Assembly: GCA_038235165.1 (NCBI GenBank)
Contig: JBBSUG010000001.1
Span: 124,001 to 188,000, forward strand
Direction: 5' to 3'
Source of the DNA: GCA-002050365 sp038235165
Lineage (GTDB): Bacteria > Acidobacteriota > Blastocatellia > Pyrinomonadales > Pyrinomonadaceae
DNA: 64,000 nucleotides
The notes below the pieces were generated by a model. That model was not told where the DNA came from. It saw only the letters and a program-made list of their open reading frames with translations, and made no database searches. This document shows positions 52,222 through 60,247 of the stretch, in pieces; position 1 is the stretch's first letter; every line of letters starts with the position of its first letter. A program made the position numbers and the translations under genes.

Positions 52222-52320
52222 ATGATCAAATTTTCGCGCAATCAAATCGTCGGTTCGCTGATTTTGCTCGGCGTTATTTTGCTGATTGCAGCGATTCGAT
52301 TGTTTTTGAATTCAAACTAA
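52222..52320 (+). CDS. Very small single-span membrane peptide, 32 residues
   Basis: ATG at 52222 and TAA at 52318. It has a basic start (KFSRNQ), then one strong transmembrane helix (about residues 9-27), and a short polar end. No homologue recognised. It is on the same strand as, and 30 bases ahead of, the DUF1003 gene. Small size makes this a moderate-confidence call. Confidence 0.5.
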   Translation: MIKFSRNQIVGSLILLGVILLIAAIRLFLNSN

Positions 52321-52350
52321 ATTGAAACGCAGTCAAGACATCGCAAAATT

Positions 52351-52923
52351 ATGGAAAATCATTTGAAACAATTATCATTAAAATTTTTCAAGCGAAGTTT
52401 TGAGGAACTAAATCAGCGTGAGAAAAGAGTTTTGGAACGGGTCGTCAAACGTCTGAATATCAGTCGGAATACAAACACGGATTTCGATGAAAAACAGAGT
52501 TTCGGACAGCGCATTGCTGACAAAGTTGCTTCTTTCGGCGGTTCGTGGACGTTTATTATTGGCTTTTTGATTGTTCTGGCAATTTGGGTGTTGTGGAATT
52601 CCTACATTTTTTTCGGTTCAAAAGAAGTTTTCGATCCGTACCCGTATATTTTGCTGAACCTTTTTCTTTCGATGACGGCGGCGATTCAGGCTCCGATAAT
52701 TTTGATGTCGCAGAACAGACAGTCGTTAAAGGATCGGCTGGATGCGTCGCACGATTACGAAGTTAATTTGAAAGCCGAACTCGAGATTCTCTCGCTGCAC
52801 GAAAAACTCGACAGTTTGAGCGAGCGGAAATGGTGCGAGTTGATCGAAATTCAGCAGACGCAGATCAATCTTTTGACAGAGATTTTAGCCGAATATGGGA
52901 AAACAAAAAAACTCGATAAGTGA
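52351..52923 (+). CDS. DUF1003 membrane protein
   Basis: A 190-residue protein: N-terminal helical region (residues 1-50), two membrane segments with the DUF1003 pattern FGQRIADKVASFGGSWTFIIGFLIVLAIWVLWN and PYILLNLFLSMTAAIQAPIILMSQNRQSLKDRL, and a coiled-coil C-terminus. DUF1003 proteins have been linked to cyclic di-AMP or potassium responses only loosely; no firm function. Overlaps the next gene by 29 bases, so they are translated together. Confidence 0.92.
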   Translation: MENHLKQLSLKFFKRSFEELNQREKRVLERVVKRLNISRNTNTDFDEKQSFGQRIADKVASFGGSWTFIIGFLIVLAIWVLWNSYIFFGSKEVFDPYPYILLNLFLSMTAAIQAPIILMSQNRQSLKDRLDASHDYEVNLKAELEILSLHEKLDSLSERKWCELIEIQQTQINLLTEILAEYGKTKKLDK

Positions 52924-53245
52924 CGCGGCGCAAGCGGAAAAAAATCAGGACAGCATTTGCATTCACATTTTCAGCGTTTCGGCAACATTGGTCGGGGTAT
53001 GTCTGACGGTCATCGGAATTTTCAGAGCGATTACCGAACTGAAGAATTTTAATTCCGTCGGGGATAATATTCTGGCGTTCGATGCGTTGCTCTTTTTGAT
53101 TTCCTGCATTACTTCGTATATTGCTCTGCGCTCGACCGACAAACAGCGCAGGCGAAAACTGGAAAGAATTGCCGATTCCGTTTTTATGACCGGTTTGCTG
53201 CTGATGGCAATTGTCTGCACTTTGATCGCTTATACATTTATCTGA
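52895..53245 (+). CDS. Small membrane protein, three or four spans
   Basis: A 116-residue protein with membrane segments at about 23-46, 58-80 and 92-115 and a basic loop (KQRRRKLERI). It overlaps the DUF1003 gene and is followed by miaA after two bases, so it belongs to one transcript that continues through miaA and hfq. No family recognised; it may be a partner of the DUF1003 protein. Confidence 0.8.
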   Translation: MGKQKNSISDAAQAEKNQDSICIHIFSVSATLVGVCLTVIGIFRAITELKNFNSVGDNILAFDALLFLISCITSYIALRSTDKQRRRKLERIADSVFMTGLLLMAIVCTLIAYTFI

Positions 53246-53247
53246 TT

Positions 53248-54198
53248 TTGCGAGACGAACATAACAAAAAAAATATTTATTCGATAGTCGGACCGACGGC
53301 TTCGGGCAAAACCGAAATCGGCGTGCAGCTCGCTCTGCATTTGGGCAATGCGGAGATTATCAACTGCGATTCGGTGCAAGTTTATCGGGAAATTCAGATT
53401 GCCACGGCGAAGCCTTCCGCCGCCGAGATGCGCGGCGTTCCGCATCACTTGCTTGATTACGTCGCGCCGGAAATAAATTATACGGCGGCAGATTGGGCAG
53501 GCGACGCGGCGGCGAAAATCGTCGAAATCGAGAATCGCGGGAACATTCCGATTCTGGTCGGCGGCACGGGGTTTTATTTGCGTTCGCTGCGCCAGCCGCT
53601 GTTTGAAAGCCCGAAAACCGATGAAAAACTGCGGGCGAAATTGGGCGGCATCAGAGAAAAAAAAGGTGCGGAACATCTTTACAAAATGCTGCGGAAAATT
53701 GATGAACGTGCCGCTGAGAAACTTTACCCGCGCGATTACGTGCGGGTGCAACGGGCGTTGGAAGTTTATTTTCAAACCGGCGAGAAAATGTCGGAATTGC
53801 AGCCGAATCATATTGAACCGCCCGAATTTGCGAAACGCATAAAGATTTTCGTGCTGAACCCGCCGCGTCCGCAATTATACGAAAAAATAAATGAACGGGC
53901 GGAACAGCATTTTGCCGTCGGTTTGGTCGAAGAAGTGAAACACATTCGCAGCAGCAGCGTAAAAGATGACAGGAACGCGCTCGGCGCACACGGCTATCGC
54001 CGGGTTTGCGAATATCTGCGCGGTGAACGAACGCTCGAAAGCGCAATTGAACAAACCAAACAGGATGTGCGTAATTACGCCAAACGTCAGCTCTCCTGGT
54101 TTCGACGCGAAACGGGCGCGATTTGGCTCGACGGTTTCGGAAATGAAGCGGAAACGCAAAGAAAATTGCGGGAAATAGTTGAAGAAAATAACTTGTGA
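53248..54198 (+). CDS. miaA: tRNA dimethylallyltransferase
   Basis: Adds a dimethylallyl group to A37 of tRNAs reading UNN codons. The 316-residue protein has the P-loop GPTASGKT at residues 14-21, DSVQVYREIQIATAKPSAAE, GVPHHLLDYV and the C-terminal DVRNYAKRQLSWFRRE. The start is a TTG at 53248, two bases after the preceding stop, which implies translational coupling. It is first in miaA-hfq-tmk-holB. Confidence 0.95.
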   Translation: MRDEHNKKNIYSIVGPTASGKTEIGVQLALHLGNAEIINCDSVQVYREIQIATAKPSAAEMRGVPHHLLDYVAPEINYTAADWAGDAAAKIVEIENRGNIPILVGGTGFYLRSLRQPLFESPKTDEKLRAKLGGIREKKGAEHLYKMLRKIDERAAEKLYPRDYVRVQRALEVYFQTGEKMSELQPNHIEPPEFAKRIKIFVLNPPRPQLYEKINERAEQHFAVGLVEEVKHIRSSSVKDDRNALGAHGYRRVCEYLRGERTLESAIEQTKQDVRNYAKRQLSWFRRETGAIWLDGFGNEAETQRKLREIVEENNL

Positions 54199-54276
54199 AA
54201 TTTTTCTTGTTGTCTGATAAAATTTGTTATAAACTGAGTGTTGAATTCCCACAATTCAAACGAGCGAAAAAATGTT

Positions 54277-54504
54277 ATGGAAAAAACTACTGCCCAAAAC
54301 ATACAGGATGCGTTTCTGAACACGGCACGGCGGGAACGATACAGTATTATGATTCATTTGATGCACGGCGCGACTTTGACGGGCAGAATCAAAAGTTTCG
54401 ATAAATTCTCGGTTCTGCTCGATGTCGGCGGACAGGACTTTTTGATTTTTAAACACGCCATCTCGACGGTTTCACAGGAACGAAAAAAAACTAACTCGGA
54501 ATAA
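54277..54504 (+). CDS. hfq: RNA chaperone Hfq
   Basis: Sm-like hexamer that pairs small RNAs with mRNAs. 75 residues from the ATG at 54277; the frame is open back to 54238, but that start lacks a ribosome site. It has QDAFLNTARRERY (Sm1 region helix), TGRIKSFDKFSVLL, and the Sm2 motif FKHAISTV. The C-terminal tail is short (SQERKKTNSE), so it lacks the long disordered tail of E. coli Hfq. It follows miaA, the classic order. Confidence 0.95.
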   Translation: MEKTTAQNIQDAFLNTARRERYSIMIHLMHGATLTGRIKSFDKFSVLLDVGGQDFLIFKHAISTVSQERKKTNSE

Positions 54505-54509
54505 TTATT

Positions 54510-55139
54510 TTGCGCGGAAAATTTATAACTTTTGAAGGCATTGACGGAAGCGGGAAGTCAACCCAGTTGCGAATGCTGTCGAGCGAACTTTTGATGAAGG
54601 GGTGCGAGGTTTTGACGACGATGGAACCCGGCGGAACGCCGCTCGGTCGCCGTCTGCGCGAAGCGTTTCTCGAAACTGAGGAAAACGTCGCCCCGCTCGC
54701 CGAACTGTTGCTGTTTGCCGCCGACCGCGCCCAGCACGTTAATTTTCTCGTCAAACCCGCACTTGCTGCCGGGAAAATCGTCATTTCAGATCGTTACGCT
54801 GACGCGACTTTCGCTTATCAGGGCGCGGGACGCGGCTTTCCCGAGAATGTCGTCAACCAAGTGATCGAATTTGCGACCGAAGGACTCAAACCCGATCTGA
54901 CGCTTTTCTTTGATTTGCCAATCGAAAAAGCCCTGTCACGAACAAATTCGCGCAGTGATGCGGGCGAGCGTAAAAATCGGATGGACAAAGAACCGGCGCA
55001 GTTTTATGAGCGCGTTCGGGCGGCATATCTGCAGATCGCGGCAGCTGAACCGGAGCGTTTCCGTACGATTAATGCCGAAGGCTCGACCAGCGAAGTTCAG
55101 TCGCGCGTGTTAGCCGTTGTTTCAGAATTTTTAAAGTGA
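54510..55139 (+). CDS. tmk: Thymidylate kinase
   Basis: Phosphorylates dTMP to dTDP. The 209-residue protein has the P-loop GIDGSGKST at residues 10-18, EPGGTPLGRRLREAFLE, DRYADATFAYQGAGRG (the DR(Y/F) motif) and LTLFFDLPIEKALSRTNSRSD. The start is a TTG 5 bases after the hfq stop; a ribosome site is not obvious, so coupling is inferred. It precedes holB, the usual partner. Confidence 0.95.
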   Translation: MRGKFITFEGIDGSGKSTQLRMLSSELLMKGCEVLTTMEPGGTPLGRRLREAFLETEENVAPLAELLLFAADRAQHVNFLVKPALAAGKIVISDRYADATFAYQGAGRGFPENVVNQVIEFATEGLKPDLTLFFDLPIEKALSRTNSRSDAGERKNRMDKEPAQFYERVRAAYLQIAAAEPERFRTINAEGSTSEVQSRVLAVVSEFLK

Positions 55140-55232
55140 AAATGTGATGACGAACTTCATTAAATAAATTTCACTTCTGGATGTCTTTTAATTTTCCCCT
55201 TTTCCACCTTTTTCCTTTTAACCTTTCAAGTT

Positions 55233-56279
55233 ATGTTTGATAAGTTCATCGGCAACAAACACATTAAAGACGTTTTGCGGCGAATGCTGCGGTCAGACAG
55301 AGTTCCGCATTCGCTTCTCTTTGCCGGCGCGGAAGGTGTCGGCAAAAAACAATTTGCGCTCGAACTGGCAAAAGCCTTCGTCTGCCAAAATCCGAATAAT
55401 TTTGAAGCCTGCGACAAATGCGCCTCGTGCCGACGAACGGATAATTTTACTTTTCCGAAGCCGGACGACCGCGACGCGCACAAAGAGATGGTTTTCAGCG
55501 AACATCCCGACATCGGTCTGGTCATTCCCTACGGCAAAAATATTCTGGTTGACGCGGTGCGCGATTTGGAAAGGGAAGCGAACTTTCGACCGTATGAAGC
55601 GAAAGCGCGATTTTTATTAATTGACGACGCGGATAAAATGAATGATGCCGCATCGAACGCATTGTTGAAAACGCTCGAAGAACCGCCGCCAACTGCCTAT
55701 ATTTTCCTGATTACTTCACGCCCCGATGCGCTTCTGCCGACAATTCTCTCGCGCTGTCAAACGATTCGTCTGGCACCGATTGCGCCGGATGAAGTCAAAA
55801 ATCACTTAATCAGCGTGAAAAATTTTGCGCCGGACGATGCCGCCGTTTCAGCTAAACTTTCCGGCGGAAGCATCGGCAGTGCTGTTTCGCTCGACCTCAA
55901 AAAGTTTCGCGAGCAGCGCGAAACGATGCTCAAGGTTTTGGAAAGTCTGCTGGTCAAACGAGACCGCGCCCTTCTATTGCGAACTGCCGAAGAGATGAAC
56001 GACGCGAAAAATAAAGATAAATACGACGCTTCGCTGAAAGTTCTGGAAACGCTGATCCGCGACGTTTGGCAGCTCTCGCTCGGCGCGGACGGAGAAGAAA
56101 TAATCAACACCGATATTAAAAACAATCTAAAAAAACTCGCCGAAAATGTCGAAAGCAAACGTCTCGCCCGCTGGCTGACCGAAATCGAAACGATGCGTGC
56201 CGCATTTAATGTCAATCTCAACCGCAAAATCGCCACCGATGCGCTTTTTATGCAAATGAGTTCCGATTTTGGATTTTAG
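55233..56279 (+). CDS. holB: DNA polymerase III delta' subunit
   Basis: Clamp-loader subunit. The 348-residue AAA+ protein has a P-loop-like GAEGVGKKQFALELAKA (residues 32-48), a zinc-binding group CDKCASCRR near residue 66, and DADKMNDAASNALLKTLEEPP, then SRCQTIRL. The C-terminal third (residues 205-340) is the oligomerisation helix bundle. Overall length matches the family. It lies after tmk with a 93-base gap. Confidence 0.93.
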   Translation: MFDKFIGNKHIKDVLRRMLRSDRVPHSLLFAGAEGVGKKQFALELAKAFVCQNPNNFEACDKCASCRRTDNFTFPKPDDRDAHKEMVFSEHPDIGLVIPYGKNILVDAVRDLEREANFRPYEAKARFLLIDDADKMNDAASNALLKTLEEPPPTAYIFLITSRPDALLPTILSRCQTIRLAPIAPDEVKNHLISVKNFAPDDAAVSAKLSGGSIGSAVSLDLKKFREQRETMLKVLESLLVKRDRALLLRTAEEMNDAKNKDKYDASLKVLETLIRDVWQLSLGADGEEIINTDIKNNLKKLAENVESKRLARWLTEIETMRAAFNVNLNRKIATDALFMQMSSDFGF

Positions 56280-56428
56280 GTTGCCGATTTTGGATTTCAA
56301 GAAACACTTTGTTAAAGTCGGCATCTTAAAACAAAAAAATGATTTTTACTCTGATTGCTTTTGACTTGCACAAATACCGCTTTTACACTAACTTGAATCT
56401 ACATTTTAACAGAAAATAAAAAATAAGC

Positions 56429-56478
56429 GTTTCACCTATGAAACATCATTTCACAAACGCGTTTCGTTGTGGTAAACT
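56429..56478 (+). promoter_or_regulatory. Operator palindrome and promoter of recA
   Basis: GTTTCACCTATGAAAC at 56429-56444, i.e. GTTTCA-N4-TGAAAC. Five bases downstream lies -35 TTCACA (56450-56455), with a 17-bp spacer to -10 TAAACT (56473-56478), which is also an extended -10 (TGG before it). The same motif precedes ruvB and the unknown HTH-like gene. A ribosome site GGAGAAAG precedes the ATG. Confidence 0.75.
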
Positions 56479-56518
56479 ATTTCAGGATTGAAATTCACAC
56501 ACAACGGAGAAAGTAAAA

Positions 56519-57610
56519 ATGGCTGGAGAAGCAACAAAAATTAGTAGTGATACAAAAGGCAAAGCGATTGAATCGGCATTGGCGAACATCGAGAAAAAGT
56601 TCGGTAAAGGTTCGATAATGCGTTTGGGCGAACGTCCGCACGAAGAAATCGGCTCGATTTCAACGAATTGTTTGAGTCTCGACGCGGCAATCGGGGTCGG
56701 CGGGTTTCCGCGCGGCAGGGTGATTGAAGTTTACGGACCGGAAAGTTCGGGTAAAACGACGCTCGCACTGCAAGTCGTCGCGTCGGCGCAGAAACTCGGC
56801 GGAGTCGCCGCTTATATTGATGCGGAACACGCTCTCGATCCTGATTATGCTGAAAAACTCGGCGTGAATATTGATGAAATGCTGATTTCACAGCCCGATT
56901 CCGGCGAACAGGCTCTCGAAATCGCCGAAACTCTCGTCCGTTCGGCGAGTGTTGACGTGATCGTGATTGATTCGGTCGCCGCACTCGTGCCGCGAGCGGA
57001 AATTGACGGCGAAATGGGTGATTCACATATGGGTTTGCAGGCGCGTTTGATGTCACAGGCACTGCGAAAATTAACGGGCATCGTTTCGAGTTCAAACACC
57101 TGTTTCATCTTTATCAACCAACTGCGCGATAAAATCGGCGTGATGTTCGGCTCACCGGAAACGACGACGGGCGGCAAGGCTCTCAAATTTTACGCTAGTG
57201 TTCGCATAGACATCCGGCGCATCGGGGCGATCAAGGAAGGCGACAAAATGGTCGGCAACCGGACGCGTGTCAAAATTGTCAAAAACAAAGTTGCGCCGCC
57301 GTTCCGCGAATGCGAATTCGATATTATGTACGGCGAAGGTATTTCCAAAGAAGGCGATCTGCTCGATTTGGCAGTCACGCACGAAATCGTTGACAAAAGC
57401 GGCGCGTGGTTTTCCTACGGCGAAGAACGTCTCGGACAGGGACGCGAAAACGTCAAAAAATTGTTCAAAGAAAACAGGGACATTTTCGAGCGCGTCGAAC
57501 ACGAAACGAAGGTCGCGCTCGGTTTAATCAAGGAAGAAGTTAAACTGGCGGAGGTCAAACCGGCAGCAGATTCCAAAGCCGACAAAAAAGCACAGATTGA
57601 AGCGGCATAA
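56519..57610 (+). CDS. recA: Recombinase RecA
   Basis: Central recombinase and SOS co-protease. The 363-residue protein has the Walker A GPESSGKTTLAL at residues 73-84, DAEHALDPDYAEKLGV, and the L2 loop region FINQLRDKIGVMFGSPETTTGGKALKFYASVRIDIRR. It ends in a short acidic/basic tail (residues 340-363). Promoter with the operator palindrome is listed separately; the terminator follows. recX is not adjacent. Confidence 0.98.
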   Translation: MAGEATKISSDTKGKAIESALANIEKKFGKGSIMRLGERPHEEIGSISTNCLSLDAAIGVGGFPRGRVIEVYGPESSGKTTLALQVVASAQKLGGVAAYIDAEHALDPDYAEKLGVNIDEMLISQPDSGEQALEIAETLVRSASVDVIVIDSVAALVPRAEIDGEMGDSHMGLQARLMSQALRKLTGIVSSSNTCFIFINQLRDKIGVMFGSPETTTGGKALKFYASVRIDIRRIGAIKEGDKMVGNRTRVKIVKNKVAPPFRECEFDIMYGEGISKEGDLLDLAVTHEIVDKSGAWFSYGEERLGQGRENVKKLFKENRDIFERVEHETKVALGLIKEEVKLAEVKPAADSKADKKAQIEAA

Positions 57611-57629
57611 ACACGCAAAATCATATAAA

Positions 57630-57668
57630 GAAAAGAGCGGCTTCTTTACAGAAGCCGCTCTTTTTCTG
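57630..57668. terminator. Intrinsic terminator of recA (bidirectional)
   Basis: GAAAAGAGCGGCTTCT pairs with AGAAGCCGCTCTTTTT (15 bp stem, TTAC loop), at 57630-57665, with A and T runs on both sides. It also closes the convergent lipoprotein gene. Confidence 0.9.
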
Positions 57669-57682
57669 ATTTTCAAATCAGC

Positions 57683-58120
57683 TCAAAATCTGTTCTCAAC
57701 CGGTGGTTTGTTCCTTGAATTAGTCGTCGAACCGGATTTCGGCGGCGACATTTTTTTTCCGCTGTTGGAATTACGAACCGAATTACTCAGCGGATTATTG
57801 TTGATGACATCATCCGGGATACCTGGAATCGGGGTCGGACCCTTCTTGAACGGTTTGTTAATATCTTTTTCGTCGGGAATGCCGGGAATCGGAGTTGCCC
57901 CGCGCTGAACACTGCCCGTATTGGAATTCGGATCGGGAATTCCGGGAGGCAGTGTTGACATCGGAACGGGACTCGACGAAAACTCCGGCGGAACATTCGT
58001 GTTGCTCACGGCATTAACATTGACGTTTGACGTGTCCGTCGTCGTGCAGGCGATATTTGTTGCGAATACGATGCTTATCAGCATCAATAAAATTTTCTTG
58101 AACATAAAAATAAACCTCAA
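57683..58120 (-). CDS. Exported proline-rich lipoprotein with PIPGIPD repeats
   Basis: A 145-residue protein (a start at 58105 gives 140) with a signal ending in a cysteine (ATNIAC), probably a lipoprotein, and a mature part that is nearly all low-complexity: N/V-rich, then proline-rich with repeats GATPIPGIPDEKD and GPTPIPGIPDDVI and a LPPGIPDP. No fold is predicted. The tail is basic (NRF). The repeat may form a spacer or bind cell-wall structures; this is a guess. Confidence 0.75.
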   Translation of the reverse strand: MRFIFMFKKILLMLISIVFATNIACTTTDTSNVNVNAVSNTNVPPEFSSSPVPMSTLPPGIPDPNSNTGSVQRGATPIPGIPDEKDINKPFKKGPTPIPGIPDDVINNNPLSNSVRNSNSGKKMSPPKSGSTTNSRNKPPVENRF

Positions 58121-58269
58121 AAAATGTTATTTAAAATAGCTGTGCCGGTTTGAATGCTGCATCTCCGGGGGACGGGGACGGCTTTTAAACCGACACGGGC
58201 AGGTATGAAACGAACTTATAAAATTTGGCGGCTGGTATGAAGATAACAGCCGCCCCCATCGCATTTATT

Positions 58270-58288
58270 ATATGAATATCGTTCATAT
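58270..58288. promoter_or_regulatory. Palindrome ATATGAA-N5-TTCATAT (operator-like)
   Basis: A perfect 7-base half-site inverted repeat with a 5-base spacer. It resembles the operators of ArsR/SmtB-type metalloregulators, but no such regulator gene is near. It may control the lipoprotein gene to the left or nothing at all. Confidence 0.5.
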
Positions 58289-58343
58289 TGTCAATACATT
58301 CTTTCCGGTCTCAAATTAAACCGGTGCTTTTTTGTCTGCTGAT

Positions 58344-58372
58344 TTGACATAACCGGACGGCTTATTTACACT
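58344..58372 (+). promoter_or_regulatory. tRNA-Phe promoter
   Basis: -35 TTGACA (58344-58349), 17-bp spacer, -10 TACACT (58367-58372), then the tRNA at 58408. Confidence 0.85.
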
Positions 58373-58407
58373 AATCTACTTGCTCCGATGTTTACAAAAG
58401 AGCAAAC

Positions 58408-58483
<76 letters not shown>

Positions 58484-58500
58484 ATATAATCAATAACTTA

Positions 58501-58530
58501 GGGTAATTATCATGATTACCCTATTTTTTT
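58501..58530 (+). terminator. Intrinsic terminator after tRNA-Phe
   Basis: GGGTAAT-N7-ATTACCC at 58501-58521 followed by seven to eight T residues. Confidence 0.88.
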
Positions 58531-58563
58531 ATTTGTGCGAAGCATAAAAATTATACTGTTTTT

Positions 58564-59439
58564 ATGAAAATACGTTGGATATTTAAGTTTGAATACGAAG
58601 ATATAAACTTTGAAAAAGCTCACAAATTCAAAGTAGGAATAAGCAAAGAACACGCTGAAGCATTCGGGCTTGCCGCTCAAGAAATTGAAGCCGACTTAAC
58701 AATAGAAACTAAAGAAAAATCAAATTTAATCAGACAGCGCGGAGAGATAAATCTTATTCTTCCGGGCAGACAAGAAACAAAAGATTTGGCTTATTCAGTA
58801 GTTGATTCAATGGCAAATCAGATTACTTTTACGCAAGGCAAATTGAGTATTATTTGGAGTTTTGTAGCAAATGAACTACTGCCGGAAACGCCAGAGGAAA
58901 TAGAGGAAGTAGGCGATAAACAATTTTCTTATACATTAGGATTTCGAGAAGTGCCAGATAAAAAAAACTTTGATGGCTCATTTACAAAGGTAGTTTCTAA
59001 TCCGCTCATACAGCAATTTAACGCCGCCGATAATTCACAAAACTCTATTGATAGCTTTATTGGTTTTTTCAAAATTTTGGAAGATTTGTATGGTTCTACT
59101 CCACTAAAACCGCGCTTCATAAAACCAACGAAGAAAGGAAAAAGCCAGAAACAAGATTTGAAGCCATCTCTGAAAAGTTCTGATGAATTAAATCAAATTG
59201 CTTTGGGTAATATAGAGATGGAAGAAAATGGAGTAGTAAGACCAACTTCACAAGCAGAAATTGAAAATCTTTTAGATAAACTCGTTGATACCAGACACGA
59301 ATGCGTTCATCTCAAAAGTTCTAAAGGATTCGGAATAACTCACGGCGATAACCGCGTTTATACGGAAGTAAAACCACTTTTAGAACCACTTCGCATTTTA
59401 GCTTTTGAAGCAGTTCAAAAGCACGTATACAGAATTTAA
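58564..59439 (+). CDS. Unknown AT-rich island protein with RX4H near the C-terminus
   Basis: A 291-residue protein, AT-rich, between tRNA-Phe and the integrase remnant. The N-terminal half is a beta-rich domain (WIFKFEYEDINFEKAHKFKVG, ADLTIETKEKSNLI); the middle is a helical linker with lysine-rich KKGKSQKQDLK. The C-terminal 60 residues contain R244-HECV-H249 in LVDTRHECVHLKSSKGFG, similar to HEPN nuclease motifs, and a ThGDN-like turn. Family not recognised. It is most likely cargo of a degenerate mobile element. HEPN activity is unproven. Confidence 0.7.
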   Translation: MKIRWIFKFEYEDINFEKAHKFKVGISKEHAEAFGLAAQEIEADLTIETKEKSNLIRQRGEINLILPGRQETKDLAYSVVDSMANQITFTQGKLSIIWSFVANELLPETPEEIEEVGDKQFSYTLGFREVPDKKNFDGSFTKVVSNPLIQQFNAADNSQNSIDSFIGFFKILEDLYGSTPLKPRFIKPTKKGKSQKQDLKPSLKSSDELNQIALGNIEMEENGVVRPTSQAEIENLLDKLVDTRHECVHLKSSKGFGITHGDNRVYTEVKPLLEPLRILAFEAVQKHVYRI

Positions 59440-59740
59440 GAAATTCTTTGTTTTCTGAAAATCATTCCTTCAAGATGTTCGGTTGCCGCTTCCTGCATTG
59501 ACGGCAAAACGTGAGAATAACAATCTAAAGTTAAAACGATTGTCGAATGTCCGAGCCGTTCGGAAACGATTTTCGGATTTACGCCCGCTCGAAGCAAAAG
59601 CGCTGCCGTCGTATGTCGCAGATCATAGAGTCTGAATTGACATTCGGATTCCGGCATCTTTCAAAGCTTTTTTGAAGGCGCGGGTTACGTTCGGCGGATT
59701 AAGCGGCGTTCCGACTTCCGCATATTCCACAGGTTTTCAA
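59436..59740 (-). pseudogene. Degenerate tyrosine recombinase (integrase) C-terminal fragment
   Basis: From 59657 the frame gives 73 residues with the catalytic HxLRH-like LYDLRHTTAALLL, the late histidine in RLGHSTIVL, and the tyrosine in CYSHV. Further upstream (59660-59740), in a different frame, reads VGTPLNPPNVTRAFKKALKDAG, the preceding part of the same enzyme family, so a frameshift separates the two and no start or N-terminal domain is visible. It lies 950 bases after a tRNA gene, the usual integration target. The stop overlaps the preceding gene's end by four bases. Confidence 0.8.
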
Positions 59741-60247
59741 ACAGCTGGTTGCACTCATCACATTGGAGCCGCTCAAAGCGAACATTTCCGGTTTTTAAGA
59801 TACTCTTTCCCCTTGAGACAAAAGATTATCAGTTCATTTAATTAGGGAATCCATCAAAAAATTACGTTCGTGCCGGGATAAATATTTTATTGGCGACAAA
59901 GCGTGTTTCAAGGAATTTGACGATTTTTTTTCTCACGATGAAAGAGTTCAGGCAATTTGCGATGTGTTGCCGTCTGAACTCTCCGCGAGGCGCAAAACAT
60001 TTCGACCGAAATTTCTCTCGAGGGTTATCCGGCGCGGCGTAGAATCAGTGGTTGCAGGCAGAAGAATTGCCATTTTTCTTATTGCTCAACCGAAACAAAT
60101 CATCTGTTTATCAAATCCTCACCTATTATTTCATCGTTTTTTGAACCGCAAATCTATATTAAATCGAGCGTCTTTTGTGCTATATTCGGGAAGACAAAAT
60201 TTCGATTCTGAAGTGTGGTGTTAAATAAAAAATCTGACTTGAATTTT
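59741..60247. other. Degenerate intergenic stretch (probably mobile-element remains)
   Basis: About 500 bases. On the plus strand a frame without any ATG runs from about 59815 to 60224 and reads like a coding remnant (DKYFIGDKACFKEFDDFF, SHDERVQAICDVLPSELS). I cannot name it. TTCGATTCTG at about 60203 repeats ten bases of the tRNA-Phe T-arm, possibly a trace of an attachment site; this is weak. Confidence 0.4.

Larger units (their letters stand above)
58121..58407. other. Intergenic region with hairpin, palindrome and tRNA promoter
   Basis: 287 bases. A hairpin GGCGGCTG..CAGCCGCC lies at about 58229-58256. A palindrome ATATGAA-N5-TTCATAT is at 58270-58288. The tRNA-Phe promoter follows. Confidence 0.7.

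Noticed and set aside
60203..60212. Ten-base match TTCGATTCTG to the tRNA-Phe T-arm as the attachment site of the island
   Set aside because: Too short to support an att site; typical duplications cover the 3' end of the tRNA including the acceptor.
59964..60224. 86-codon frame as a gene
   Set aside because: Arginine-rich, no ribosome site, and it is only the 3' part of a longer ATG-less frame; treated as degenerate sequence.
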